Notes under the pieces: model-generated
Database searches by the model: none
The model's input: the letters and a program-made list of their open reading frames with translations, nothing else
What the model was told of the DNA's origin: nothing
NCBI RefSeq assembly: GCF_014773385.1
Contig: NZ_JACXAI010000003.1
Coordinates: 124,001 to 188,000 of the forward strand
Direction: 5' to 3'
DNA length: 64,000 bases
Source of the DNA: Metabacillus arenae
Lineage (GTDB): Bacteria; Bacillota; Bacilli; Bacillales; Bacillaceae
Part shown: in pieces, positions 1 through 8,001 of the stretch
Layout: the number at the start of each line of letters is the position of its first letter
How positions within the stretch are numbered: position 1 is the first letter of the stretch
Translations under genes and position numbers: made by a program

Positions 1-2
1 CA

Positions 3-881
3 TTGTTAAATGGAATGAAAATCATCGCCAAACTTAACAAAGTTTTAGCTCTCCATTCAGAAAGTGCAGCGATAACGAACTGGTTAAAAAAAGAGAAAGA
101 AAAGGAAGGAAAATACAGTGCGGATGATTATATAGAGTCGCGTCCAATTATCGCCGAAGTTGAGGCAGTAGAACGTGCGATTTACTATTCAGAACTTACT
201 GGCTGCCCTCTTCACTTTGTACACATTAGCTCAGCAAAAACGATTCAAAAAATCGAAGAGGCGAAACAAAAGGGAATGAATATAACGGTTGAAACTTGTC
301 CGCATTATTTATTGTTTAACCATGACCATTTGAGAGAACTAGGTTCTATCGCTAAATGCGCCCCTCCTTTACGTGAGAAAGAAGAGCAGCAAAAATTAAT
401 TTCTCTATTAATAGATAATAAATTTGACATGATCTCTTCAGATCATTCCCCATGTCCTTATGAATTAAAAAATCCTAAAGTTCACAATCTATTTCAAGCA
501 TGGGGCGGGATTAGCGGCGGACAATTTTCATTGATGTCGATGATTGAGATTGCCTTAAATCATAATATACCATTTGAAACAGTAGCAAAATGGACAGCGT
601 CAGCCCCAGCGGAAAGATTTGGGTTTTCGGATCGAAAGGGTAAAATTGCTGAAGGAGCAGACGCTGATTTAGCAATTGTTACATTGGAAAGATCTCATTC
701 AGTTACGGAAGAAAATTATTATGCCAAACATAAAGAAAGCTTGTATATGGGCCATACTTTCCCATGCCAAGTCGTTGGTACTTTTAGTAGAGGCAACTTA
801 GTATTTAAAGATGGAAAAATAGTGGAGCAACAGTCCGTTGGCGGTTGGGTGAAGCCTACAGGGTATGCGGCAATAAAATAA
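3..881 (+). CDS. Allantoinase, C-terminal part (5' end outside window)
   Basis: Cyclic amidohydrolase of the dihydroorotase/allantoinase superfamily, cut by the left window edge. About 292 residues are visible; the family is about 450 long, so roughly a third is missing. Metal-site motifs visible are LALHSES, HFVHISS (second histidine region), the family motif TVETCPHYL and SSDHSPCP, whose aspartate is the usual catalytic metal ligand. The DHSPCP form is the allantoinase version rather than the hydantoinase or dihydroorotase one. The enzyme opens the allantoin ring to allantoate in the cytoplasm during purine breakdown. The next gene on the opposite strand is an NCS1 permease, a family that imports allantoin, uracil or cytosine, which fits a purine-ureide locus. 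A clean hairpin terminator follows. The allantoinase call is fairly firm; a hydantoinase cannot be fully excluded without the N-terminus. Confidence 0.85.
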   Translation: MLNGMKIIAKLNKVLALHSESAAITNWLKKEKEKEGKYSADDYIESRPIIAEVEAVERAIYYSELTGCPLHFVHISSAKTIQKIEEAKQKGMNITVETCPHYLLFNHDHLRELGSIAKCAPPLREKEEQQKLISLLIDNKFDMISSDHSPCPYELKNPKVHNLFQAWGGISGGQFSLMSMIEIALNHNIPFETVAKWTASAPAERFGFSDRKGKIAEGADADLAIVTLERSHSVTEENYYAKHKESLYMGHTFPCQVVGTFSRGNLVFKDGKIVEQQSVGGWVKPTGYAAIK

Positions 882-888
882 GGTTGTG

Positions 889-940
889 GGCTCTGGTGCA
901 ATAGATTTAAAATGTTTGCATCAGAGCTCTTATTTTTCTT
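889..940 (+). terminator. Rho-independent terminator after allantoinase
   Basis: Inverted repeat GCTCTGGTGCAA (890-901) and TTGCATCAGAGC (916-927) with one mismatch, followed by the T-rich run TCTTATTTTTCTT. It lies 9 bases after the allantoinase stop. Confidence 0.8.
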
Positions 941-967
941 AAATTAGATTCCCTACAGTTTAAGAAC

Positions 968-1093
968 AAAAACATCCCAATAGGGGTAAACGTCATGCCC
1001 TTCAAGCTACCATGGTCACGAGGTGGATTAACCCTTATTTCTATGTTACTAAAAGATGGCCTAAAGAATAACCCGGACAGACTGATCCCGTAA
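968..1093 (+). pseudogene. Unassigned C-terminal gene fragment
   Basis: A 41-codon open stretch without a start signal, ending at TAA 1091-1093. It reads like real protein (contains MPFKLPWSRGG and KNNPDRLIP) and a hairpin begins at the stop, as at a true gene end. I do not recognise the family. It lies between a terminator and a convergent gene, so it looks like the remaining tail of a deleted gene. Low confidence: it could be chance coding potential. Confidence 0.3.
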
Positions 1094-1105
1094 ATCAATC
1101 TGTCC
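1075..1105. terminator. Hairpin between convergent genes
   Basis: GGACAGACTGAT pairs with ATCAATCTGTCC around a short loop (one mismatch). It sits just past the stop of the permease gene on the minus strand and at the stop of the plus-strand fragment, so it may serve both directions. There is no long T tract. Confidence 0.5.
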
Positions 1106-1109
1106 TAAA

Positions 1110-2507
1110 TTATTTCTCAAAGATCGTACCCTTTTTGAATTTTGAATCTTTAAATGTAAACTTCATCAGAATAATATATGCAATACCTGCTACAACAACA
1201 CCTATAATCCATCCCAGCTCCAGTTTTAAAAAAGCGGCGCCGGCACCGATTAGCATTGCAAGCAGCGCACATGGATTATATCCAGCAAATGGACCGTATT
1301 CCTTGTACAAATCTGCAACATTTACTTTTTGCTTTCTTAATATATAATATTCGACTAATAAAATAGAAACAATCGGACCTAAAAATGCGGAATATATAAG
1401 AATAAACATACCAAGACCCTTTGCCGAAGAATCCCGTACAAGCACCCAAGGGAATGAGCAAAGTGCAAGCAGTCCGGTTATGGTAACAGCAGCTTTATAT
1501 TTCATTTTTGTAAGCAATGTAATAACATAGGTCGGCGGAATAATATTGGCAACCATATTTACTGCGACCGCACCTATCACAATAAATGCAGATACTCCTA
1601 CTGTAATATAAGGGTTATCTACCACTATTGCAAATGCCTTTACCGGATTAGAGATGCCGGTGGCAGAAGCAAGCATTGCGCCGATTGTAAGTACGAAGCC
1701 GTACGCTGTTAAAATAGGCGAAAAGTACAAAAAAACGCGTTTTGTTTCGCTAATACGAGATTTGAGCTCTCTTGAATAGTCCGCTGCGCTTAAAAAGATA
1801 GCCGCATAATTCCCCAAAAACATCATTATGAATCCAAAGAACGGCAAGCCCCATGACCCTTCTGCATGAACCCATTTTTCTACAATAACTTCGCTATGGG
1901 ATGTTAGAAGAACGCCAAATACATAGACAAGCGCTAGCATAATAACAATAGATGCAAGCAGTTCCACCCATTTAATGGCATGGAAGCCGTACAACGAAAG
2001 CCCAATTTGCACCAGCTGAATCACTACAAAGCAAATGACAACATTATCAAAGGTGCCTCCCGTAATAATCTTCACAATTTCATTTAAGGCAGTACCGCCA
2101 ATCCAACTTTGAAAACCGTACCAAATAATGGCCGGGATACCGCGCAATAGTGATGATATGATGGAGCCTTTCATCCCGAAGGACATTCTGAGCTGTACAA
2201 CATATGGTATTCCGGTTTTATATCCGAGCCTGTCATTTAAAGCAAAAAAAATTGATATGATACCAATTGCTAGGGCGGCTGCGACAAATGTCTGAAAGAT
2301 GTTTAGTGTTGCGGTTCCTGATACAACCAAACTAGCTCCAAGTGTCATATTGCCTAAATTAACGCCGTCTCCAACCCACATAAACATATAGGATATCGGA
2401 CCGACCGTCCTACCCTCTTCGGCTTTTGGCTTTAGTGATTCATCCTCACCTGTAGCATGGTGGATCTGCGTTTCTTCTATAATGTTACTTGATGAATTTG
2501 TAGACAT
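1110..2507 (-). CDS. NCS1-family nucleobase/allantoin-type permease
   Basis: About 465 residues with roughly 12 hydrophobic segments, typical of NCS1 (cytosine/uracil/allantoin:cation symporter) carriers of the cytoplasmic membrane. Supporting motifs include MWVGDGVNLGNM in the first helix, GIPAIIWYGFQSWIGG, and a mid-protein AADYSRE resembling the conserved N/D-x-SR segment of the family. An upstream ATG at 2549 exists, but AAAAAGGAGTTGAG lies 11 bases before the ATG at 2507 (MSTNSSS), which I take as the start. The gene is convergent with the allantoinase gene; that neighbour suggests allantoin or a related ureide or nucleobase as substrate. The substrate is inference; CodB-like cytosine permeases have the same layout. 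Confidence 0.82.
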   Translation of the reverse strand: MSTNSSSNIIEETQIHHATGEDESLKPKAEEGRTVGPISYMFMWVGDGVNLGNMTLGASLVVSGTATLNIFQTFVAAALAIGIISIFFALNDRLGYKTGIPYVVQLRMSFGMKGSIISSLLRGIPAIIWYGFQSWIGGTALNEIVKIITGGTFDNVVICFVVIQLVQIGLSLYGFHAIKWVELLASIVIMLALVYVFGVLLTSHSEVIVEKWVHAEGSWGLPFFGFIMMFLGNYAAIFLSAADYSRELKSRISETKRVFLYFSPILTAYGFVLTIGAMLASATGISNPVKAFAIVVDNPYITVGVSAFIVIGAVAVNMVANIIPPTYVITLLTKMKYKAAVTITGLLALCSFPWVLVRDSSAKGLGMFILIYSAFLGPIVSILLVEYYILRKQKVNVADLYKEYGPFAGYNPCALLAMLIGAGAAFLKLELGWIIGVVVAGIAYIILMKFTFKDSKFKKGTIFEK

Positions 2508-3247
2508 TGCAGACTCAACTCCTTTTTCATTAATACATGTAAAAATCATGTATTGATTATGATTTTTACGTTATATAAAATATCATCCGACGTTAATAAA
2601 AATGACATGAATAAAGTTTATATAATCTTTTTTTAAAAATCATTAGAAGAAATGTGAATTTTTTGATATTTATTTGTGCTTTTTAACTAAAAGTGTTTGT
2701 AGCCTCAAAGAGGGAAGCATACAAAGTATGTATAGTTTGAATAGAAAAGGAGGGAATGAGGAATTTAGTTTTTGTATTGGTTGAAAAGCTAAATACCTAG
2801 ATTTTATAAAAAAAGGAAAAAGCCAAACACTTCTCATGGAGATGCTTAGCTTTTTCTTTGTGATATTAGTTGTCACAGTCTTTATCCTAAAGAGAGAATC
2901 TTCAGACTGGGTCCTGTAGGTTTTTAAATCCACTAATCATGCATTCTGCTAAATCCCATTACTCTATCTATTACTCCATAGACAGAATTTTTTAATTTTG
3001 GCTTAGTTACACCATTTACAGTTATATTTCCTAACCTCATTCGATTAATTAAAGGGTTCACTTTTAAATTTTGGTTAGATAGTACAAAGAAATAACAAAA
3101 GATTCACATATTTCCCAATGAAATATAAAAAATTATCATATAAACTGAATGTTATATATTATGTTATATTTTATTACATTATAAGTAACATTAAGTGACG
3201 CAAGAGAAAAAGAGAGAAAGATTGGCTACTAAAAGGGAGGAATAAAT
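2508..3247. other. 740-bp intergenic region
   Basis: AT-rich divergent spacer between the permease (minus) and the YfcC carrier (plus). It contains one terminator-like hairpin, listed separately, and no convincing gene. The open frame at 2670-2933 on the minus strand has no ribosome binding site and runs through that hairpin. Confidence 0.5.
2816..2857. terminator. Orphan terminator-like hairpin
   Basis: GAAAAAGC pairs with GCTTTTTC and inner TCTC/GAGA pairs around ATG, with a few mismatches between. A- and T-rich flanks on both sides make it usable in either direction. No gene ends beside it, which suggests a lost gene. Confidence 0.5.
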
Positions 3248-4699
3248 ATGGCAATAGAAAAAAGTACACAGAGTTCTATTAAAATTAATGAAGAACCCCA
3301 ATTTGTTAAAAAGAAGTTTGCAATGCCGCATATTTACGTAATTTTATTTTTATTTATTATACTAGCGTCGATTGCAACTTATATCGTTCCAGCTGGTGTT
3401 TATGAACAAGTTCCTGGTCCAGAAGGAAGAACAACGATTGATCCTAATTCATATCAAAGGGTCAAGCAGACAGCTGTTGGTTTAACGGAATTTATGACAG
3501 CTATACCGAGAGGGTTGGTAGCTGCTGGTGAGGTTGTGTTTTTTACATTTATTATTGGTGGTATTTTTGCGGTAATTCGAAAAACAGGGCTTATTGAAAT
3601 AGGGGTAGATAGGCTAACAAGGAAATTTGCGAGTAGAAGTATTGTATTAATCCCGGTATTAATTGTTGTGTTCGCTACTGTCTGTAGTTTGATTGGTACT
3701 CAGGAATTAAGTTTAGTATATGTTCCTGTTATTTTACCTTTAATGATTGCTTTAGGATATGATTCGGTTGTGGCTGCCGCTGTAGCTTTAGTGGCAACGA
3801 CAGCAGGTTTTATGACAGGATTTCTTAATCCGATTAATACAGGTTTAGGTCAAAAGATTTCAGGGCTTCCAGTGTTCTCGGGAATAGAGTTAAGAATTAT
3901 AGCTTTTGTTGTATTTGTGCTAGCGGGAATCATTTATATTATTCGTTATGCCCAAAAGGTGAAAAGAAATCCAGAGGCAAGCTTGGTTTATGAAGAAGAT
4001 TCGCGTAAAAGAACTGTCTATTTAAATAAATCGGCAATAAACAAATGTCATGCCACAACTCGACAAAAGGCCGCATCTGTTGTGCTGATAGGCATTTTCT
4101 CCTTGCTTGTTTATGGGGTATTAGCTAAAGGCTGGTTTATGTTAGAAATGTCAGGACTGTTCATTATCATGGGGATTGTAGTTGGATTGATTGCTGGCTT
4201 AAAACTAACAGATATTTGTGAAGGGTTTAATGAAGGTTTTCGTGAAGTGCTAGTTGGTGCAATCATTATCGGTATAGCTAGGGCGGTAGCTGTTGTCATG
4301 GAAGATGGCCAGGTGATGGACACGGTTGTTCACAGCTTAGGTGCTTTTGTTGGTGAATTTCCTGCGGTATTTAGTGCAATTGGGATGTTTATTGTACAAA
4401 TGTTGTTTAACTTTTTAATACCATCAGGTAGTGGACAAGCTTTGGTTACTATGCCGATTATGGCACCACTGTCCGATTTGATCGGGGTAACAAGACAAAC
4501 TGCCGTCTTAGCCTATCAATTTGGTGATGGACTTGGAAATATTTTATTTCCAACATCGGGATACTTTATGGCAACACTTGCATTAGCTGGTGTCTCGTGG
4601 CAAAAATGGGCTCGCTTTTACTTACCATTGTTTCTAATATGGTTTTCACTTGCCGTCGTTTTCCTTCTAATCGCTCAAACTATTCAATGGAATGGTTAA
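3248..4699 (+). CDS. YfcC-family carrier (DcuC/arginine-ornithine-like permease)
   Basis: 483-residue polytopic membrane protein of the YfcC/C4-dicarboxylate anaerobic carrier-like family. The N-terminal MPHIYVILFLFIILASIATYI helix followed by IVPAGVYEQV is characteristic, as are the helical repeats ending in NFLIPSGSGQA and QFGDGLGN, which resemble the conserved Ser/Gly substrate-site turns of ion-transporter superfamily carriers. GGGAGGAATAA precedes the ATG with good spacing. Substrates in this family are mostly inferred (basic amino acids, peptides, short-chain acids), so I do not name one. It is a single-gene unit: a long upstream spacer and a strong terminator 55 bp downstream. Confidence 0.82.
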   Translation: MAIEKSTQSSIKINEEPQFVKKKFAMPHIYVILFLFIILASIATYIVPAGVYEQVPGPEGRTTIDPNSYQRVKQTAVGLTEFMTAIPRGLVAAGEVVFFTFIIGGIFAVIRKTGLIEIGVDRLTRKFASRSIVLIPVLIVVFATVCSLIGTQELSLVYVPVILPLMIALGYDSVVAAAVALVATTAGFMTGFLNPINTGLGQKISGLPVFSGIELRIIAFVVFVLAGIIYIIRYAQKVKRNPEASLVYEEDSRKRTVYLNKSAINKCHATTRQKAASVVLIGIFSLLVYGVLAKGWFMLEMSGLFIIMGIVVGLIAGLKLTDICEGFNEGFREVLVGAIIIGIARAVAVVMEDGQVMDTVVHSLGAFVGEFPAVFSAIGMFIVQMLFNFLIPSGSGQALVTMPIMAPLSDLIGVTRQTAVLAYQFGDGLGNILFPTSGYFMATLALAGVSWQKWARFYLPLFLIWFSLAVVFLLIAQTIQWNG

Positions 4700-4754
4700 A
4701 TGTGAAAACATATAACTAAAGTAATAGCCAAACTTAAATATTCTAAAATTATTT

Positions 4755-4796
4755 GAGGAATGTTAGTTTAAAATAAGAACTAACATCCTCTTTTTT
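4755..4796 (+). terminator. Rho-independent terminator after yfcC-like gene
   Basis: GAGGAATGTTAGTT pairs with AACTAACATCCTC (one bulge) followed by TTTTTT. Confidence 0.9.
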
Positions 4797-4890
4797 GTTA
4801 AACATCTTCATCCTGCAGCTAACATTTTTCGACTGCCTGCGGGTTGTTGTGCTCGCCCTCTTAAGTATGAGGAGCTGCTGCCACACTCAC

Positions 4891-4925
4891 GAAAATGCCC
4901 TCGGCTCAATACCGAGGGCATTTTC
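4891..4925. terminator. Perfect 14-bp hairpin
   Basis: GAAAATGCCCTCGG pairs perfectly with CCGAGGGCATTTTC around a 7-base loop. The outer A/T pairs make it a bidirectional terminator. It is placed to end the minus-strand small-gene pair at 4996-5467. Confidence 0.8.
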
Positions 4926-4995
4926 TAGTTTCATAGTTTTTTTATAATTGTTTATTATTAGGGTACAGTTCATAATGCCTTTTTATAGTCCAACA

Positions 4996-5115
4996 TTATG
5001 CTTTTTTATTAAAAATATCCATAACCGCATGAATAATCTCAATCCCTTGAAATAAAAATAAATTCAAAGCAGTAAGAGAAAAAAATGCGACAAGTATCAT
5101 CCGTAAAATCATCAT
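4996..5115 (-). CDS. Small membrane peptide, 39 aa
   Basis: Short gene with a near-perfect ribosome binding site (AAAGGAGGTTAACTC then ATG). The product begins MMILRMILVAFFSLTALNLF, has one hydrophobic span (about residues 3-23) and ends in a short polar tail DIFNKKA. It lies 46 bp downstream of the 101-aa membrane protein on the same strand and before a strong hairpin, so the two probably form a small operon. I do not recognise the family. The strong start site is the main evidence that it is translated. Confidence 0.6.
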   Translation of the reverse strand: MMILRMILVAFFSLTALNLFLFQGIEIIHAVMDIFNKKA

Positions 5116-5161
5116 GAGTTAACCTCCTTTCCCCAAATTACTATGAAGGTTAACATCATAT

Positions 5162-5467
5162 TTAGATATAGGATGATTGATAAAACACAGACTTTAAAAA
5201 GGAAATGGATCCTTTTTGTTTCGCATTTTTTTGCCAATTCGATAATGACAAAATCAATGCTGCTACAAAGGTTGCGATTGTAATCGCGAAGTTAAGATCC
5301 TTTTTTTCTTCCTCTCCATTTTTTATAAAAGCGTGTGTGCCTTCTAATGACTCTGCTCCAATAAAAGCTTTAGTAGGTTGTTTCATTTGAGAATGGGGTA
5401 ATGTATTGAAGCCAATAACAAACAATAACATGGAACAGCACATTAAAAAGAAAAGATTTTGCTTCAA
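5162..5467 (-). CDS. Hypothetical membrane protein, 101 aa
   Basis: Starts at TTG 5467, directly after GGGGGGAGAAAA, an adequate ribosome binding site. The first 20 residues are a hydrophobic signal/anchor (NLFFLMCCSMLLFVIGF) and a second span lies at about 60-77 (FAITIATFVAALILSL), separated by a polar loop; the C-terminus is positively charged. No family recognised. The likely partner is the 39-aa peptide downstream. Confidence 0.6.
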   Translation of the reverse strand: MKQNLFFLMCCSMLLFVIGFNTLPHSQMKQPTKAFIGAESLEGTHAFIKNGEEEKKDLNFAITIATFVAALILSLSNWQKNAKQKGSISFLKSVFYQSSYI

Positions 5468-5600
5468 TTTTCTCCCCCCTTCAAAAGAATACTACTATCA
5501 TATTATCATATAACAGTTTTTTATTTTTGAGAAGGGGGGGATTTTGTCGAACATCTTCATTATTTTATTTTTTTGAGATAATATTTTATAATGTTTAATA

Positions 5601-5633
5601 ATGACTACTACAAGCATTATTTGTAGTAGTCAT
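5601..5633 (-). terminator. Hairpin downstream of aceA
   Basis: Perfect 13-bp stem ATGACTACTACAA / TTGTAGTAGTCAT with a 7-base loop, 100 bp after the aceA stop on the minus strand, followed in that direction by an AT-rich tail. Confidence 0.6.
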
Positions 5634-5732
5634 AACAATCACAAAATTTTAAAAAAGTTTTCGGAACTCCAACATCATCATTCAAAATCAGTTTGCTAGC
5701 TTGATAAACTTACTCGTTATCAACCTAACAAT

Positions 5733-7013
5733 TTAATGAGTGAATTGTTCAGTCTCTGTCGATCCTTTCATCGCCGTTGTTGTTGATGTTCCCCCAGAGA
5801 TCACTTGTGATACTTCGTCAAAGTAACCAGTTCCAACTTCACGCTGATGTCTTGTTGCCGTATAACCATCTTTTTCACTTGCAAATTCCGCTTGCTGCAG
5901 CTTGGAATAAGCTGCCATCCCATGTTCTTTGTAGTCAAGAGCAAGTTCAAACATGCTGTGATTCAGCGCATGGAATCCTGCAAGTGTAACGAATTGAAAT
6001 TTGTAGCCCATTTTGCCAAGTTCTCTTTGATATTTTTCAATTGTTTCATCGTCGAGTTTCGCCTTCCAATTAAAGGAAGGTGAACAGTTGTAAGCAAGTA
6101 ATTTTCCAGGATACTGCTCGTGAATGGCGGCAGCGAACCGCTGAGCTTCTTCGAGGTTCGGTTCAGCTGTTTCACACCAAATTAGGTCGCAGTATGGTGC
6201 ATATGCAAGTCCGCGGGCAATCGCTTGGTCCAGCCCTGTCTTTGTCCGGTAAAACCCTTCAGGGGTTCGTTCACCAGTAATAAACTCATGATCATAAGGG
6301 TCGATATCACTTGTGATCAATTCCGCCGCATTTGCATCTGTTCTTGCGATCAAAACAGTTGGAACATCCATTACATCTGCAGCGAGACGGGCGGAAATTA
6401 AATTTCTCACAGCATTTTGGGTTGGGATTAACACTTTTCCACCAAGGTGGCCGCATTTTTTCTCAGAAGCAAGCTGATCTTCAAAATGTACTCCTGAGGC
6501 TCCCGCTTCGATCATACCTTTCATCAATTCATAAACATTTAAGGGTCCGCCAAAACCGGCCTCAGCATCAGCCACAATCGGTGCAAACCATTCGATTTCT
6601 CCTTGTCCTTCCATATGCTGAATTTGATCTGCCCGTTGAAGCGCCTGATTGATCCGTTTAACAACAGAAGGAACACTGTTAGCAGGGTAGAGGCTTTGGT
6701 CAGGATACATATGGCCTGAAAGGTTCGCATCAGCAGCCACCTGCCAGCCACTTAAATAAATCGCTTTTAATCCTGCTTTTACTTGTTGCACTGCCTGGTT
6801 TCCGGTCAATGCTCCTAGTGCGTTAATGTAATCTTCCTCGTTCAGCAGCTTCCAGAGACGATCTGCACCCCTTTTTGCAAGAGTATGCTCAATTTGAACA
6901 GATCCGCGAAGCTTGACGACCTCTTCCGCCGTATAAGGCCGTTCTACCCCATTAAAACGATTATGATCTTTCCAACTTTCCTCCAGCCTTTTCACTTGTT
7001 CATTACGATTCAT
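5733..7013 (-). CDS. aceA: Isocitrate lyase
   Basis: Cleaves isocitrate to glyoxylate and succinate, the first step of the glyoxylate shunt, in the cytoplasm. The active-site signature [11 protein letters not shown] is present with the catalytic cysteine near residue 187, and the N-terminal ESWKD...[14 protein letters not shown] is typical. The 426-residue length fits bacterial enzymes. A GTG at 7025 is in frame, but GGAGAGAA precedes the ATG at 7013 ([14 protein letters not shown]), which matches family N-termini. Malate synthase is not adjacent within the window. The promoter region carries two near-identical 14-bp palindromes overlapping the -10 box, implying a dedicated repressor. A hairpin follows the gene. 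Confidence 0.96.
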   Translation of the reverse strand: MNRNEQVKRLEESWKDHNRFNGVERPYTAEEVVKLRGSVQIEHTLAKRGADRLWKLLNEEDYINALGALTGNQAVQQVKAGLKAIYLSGWQVAADANLSGHMYPDQSLYPANSVPSVVKRINQALQRADQIQHMEGQGEIEWFAPIVADAEAGFGGPLNVYELMKGMIEAGASGVHFEDQLASEKKCGHLGGKVLIPTQNAVRNLISARLAADVMDVPTVLIARTDANAAELITSDIDPYDHEFITGERTPEGFYRTKTGLDQAIARGLAYAPYCDLIWCETAEPNLEEAQRFAAAIHEQYPGKLLAYNCSPSFNWKAKLDDETIEKYQRELGKMGYKFQFVTLAGFHALNHSMFELALDYKEHGMAAYSKLQQAEFASEKDGYTATRHQREVGTGYFDEVSQVISGGTSTTTAMKGSTETEQFTH

Positions 7014-7033
7014 TTCTCTCCACACCCTTTTGA

Positions 7034-7095
7034 TTGTTATAATACAAATTTATATTTCACTTATTGTTATATAACAAATAAAAACAAAGTGTCAA
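7034..7095 (-). promoter_or_regulatory. aceA promoter with paired palindromic operator
   Basis: On the minus strand, TTGACA (7090-7095) and TATAAC (7066-7071) or TATATA (7068-7073) form a sigma-A promoter with 16-18 bp spacing. The -10 box lies inside the perfect palindrome TTGTTATATAACAA (7064-7077). A second box, TTGTTATAATACAA (7034-7047), lies exactly 30 bp away, about three helical turns. Two similar palindromes in phase and overlapping the promoter are what a cooperative repressor site looks like. The regulator is not identifiable from the sequence. Confidence 0.65.
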
Positions 7096-7099
7096 CAAT

Positions 7100-8001
7100 T
7101 TTCTGAAAAATTGTGTAAATATTTTTTCTGGCCTTAAAAAGCCAAATATTCATGATATTTATTGATCGTTTTATAACGATAGGCGTAGAAGGATGATCTG
7201 GCACGGAAAAGTAAAATTTAGCTCAAATCACCCAGCATGAGGAAGAGAATCGCTCAAAAAAATACTATCTGGCTTAAAAAGAGTAATTGACCAATTTTTA
7301 TGTAAAAAGGATTGAGTGAATGGCAACACAAAGCAAAGCATTGGGTTGTTTAGGTGAAAAAGATTTTTTTATTTTCTGCTTGATAGGGGGAAGTTCAGTT
7401 GCCGTACGTTTTATGTCTGTTAATAGTGGATGAATCTTTTAATTTTTTGCTTCGTAACGTCTGTTCTGTGTTCAAATTCAACAACTCGTCCGATTTTTAA
7501 TGCAATCCTTCTAAAAATGAAAGCGGGGTTTCTGTTGATTTTTCTTTTCAAGGTGTTTACTATCATCATTCTAGGTCTAATTCCTTAATTTTCTTTAATT
7601 TACAAATATTTAATATTGACTTCAACTTTTAAAAACCTCTGGATGGTAACTTGGTAAAAGGAGGTAGGTTTTGAGAGTCATATCTTCTAAAAATGCTGTT
7701 TTCTAATTTTGTTGCGAGGGCAATCCAACTAATCCAACAGGTAAGTGGTAAGATGTGGGACTAGAAGCATAGACGATAGAGCGATTACCTTTACGTTATT
7801 AATTGTAATAATAGCAGTTTAGTAAATTATTAATGTTTTAGAGTAATCTTTCGTTGTCCAGCTTTAGGCGCAATTAAACCTCTTAGTATTAGGCAATCCG
7901 CCTAAAGAACACCTTTTTTGCCTATCGGCTTCCGCTTATCTCATTCAAAGCAACAATCTCTTAGAAAAGGCATTTAAAACACACTATGCGGAGGGATAAT
8001 T
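7100..8001. other. 900-bp intergenic region with a degenerate hairpin repeat
   Basis: No gene seen. Near the right end (7850-7940) the sequence TCGTTGTCCAGCTTTAGGCG ... GGCTTCCGCTTATC resembles decayed copies of the dispersed 'TCCAGCT...CTTCCGCTT' intergenic repeats I know from Bacillaceae genomes. CTTTAGGCG (7862-7870) and CGCCTAAAG (7899-7907) form a perfect stem. That identification is from memory and tentative. Confidence 0.4.

Noticed and set aside
2670-2933. 87-codon minus-strand frame between permease and YfcC carrier
   Set aside because: No ribosome binding site, composition unlike protein and it crosses a terminator hairpin.
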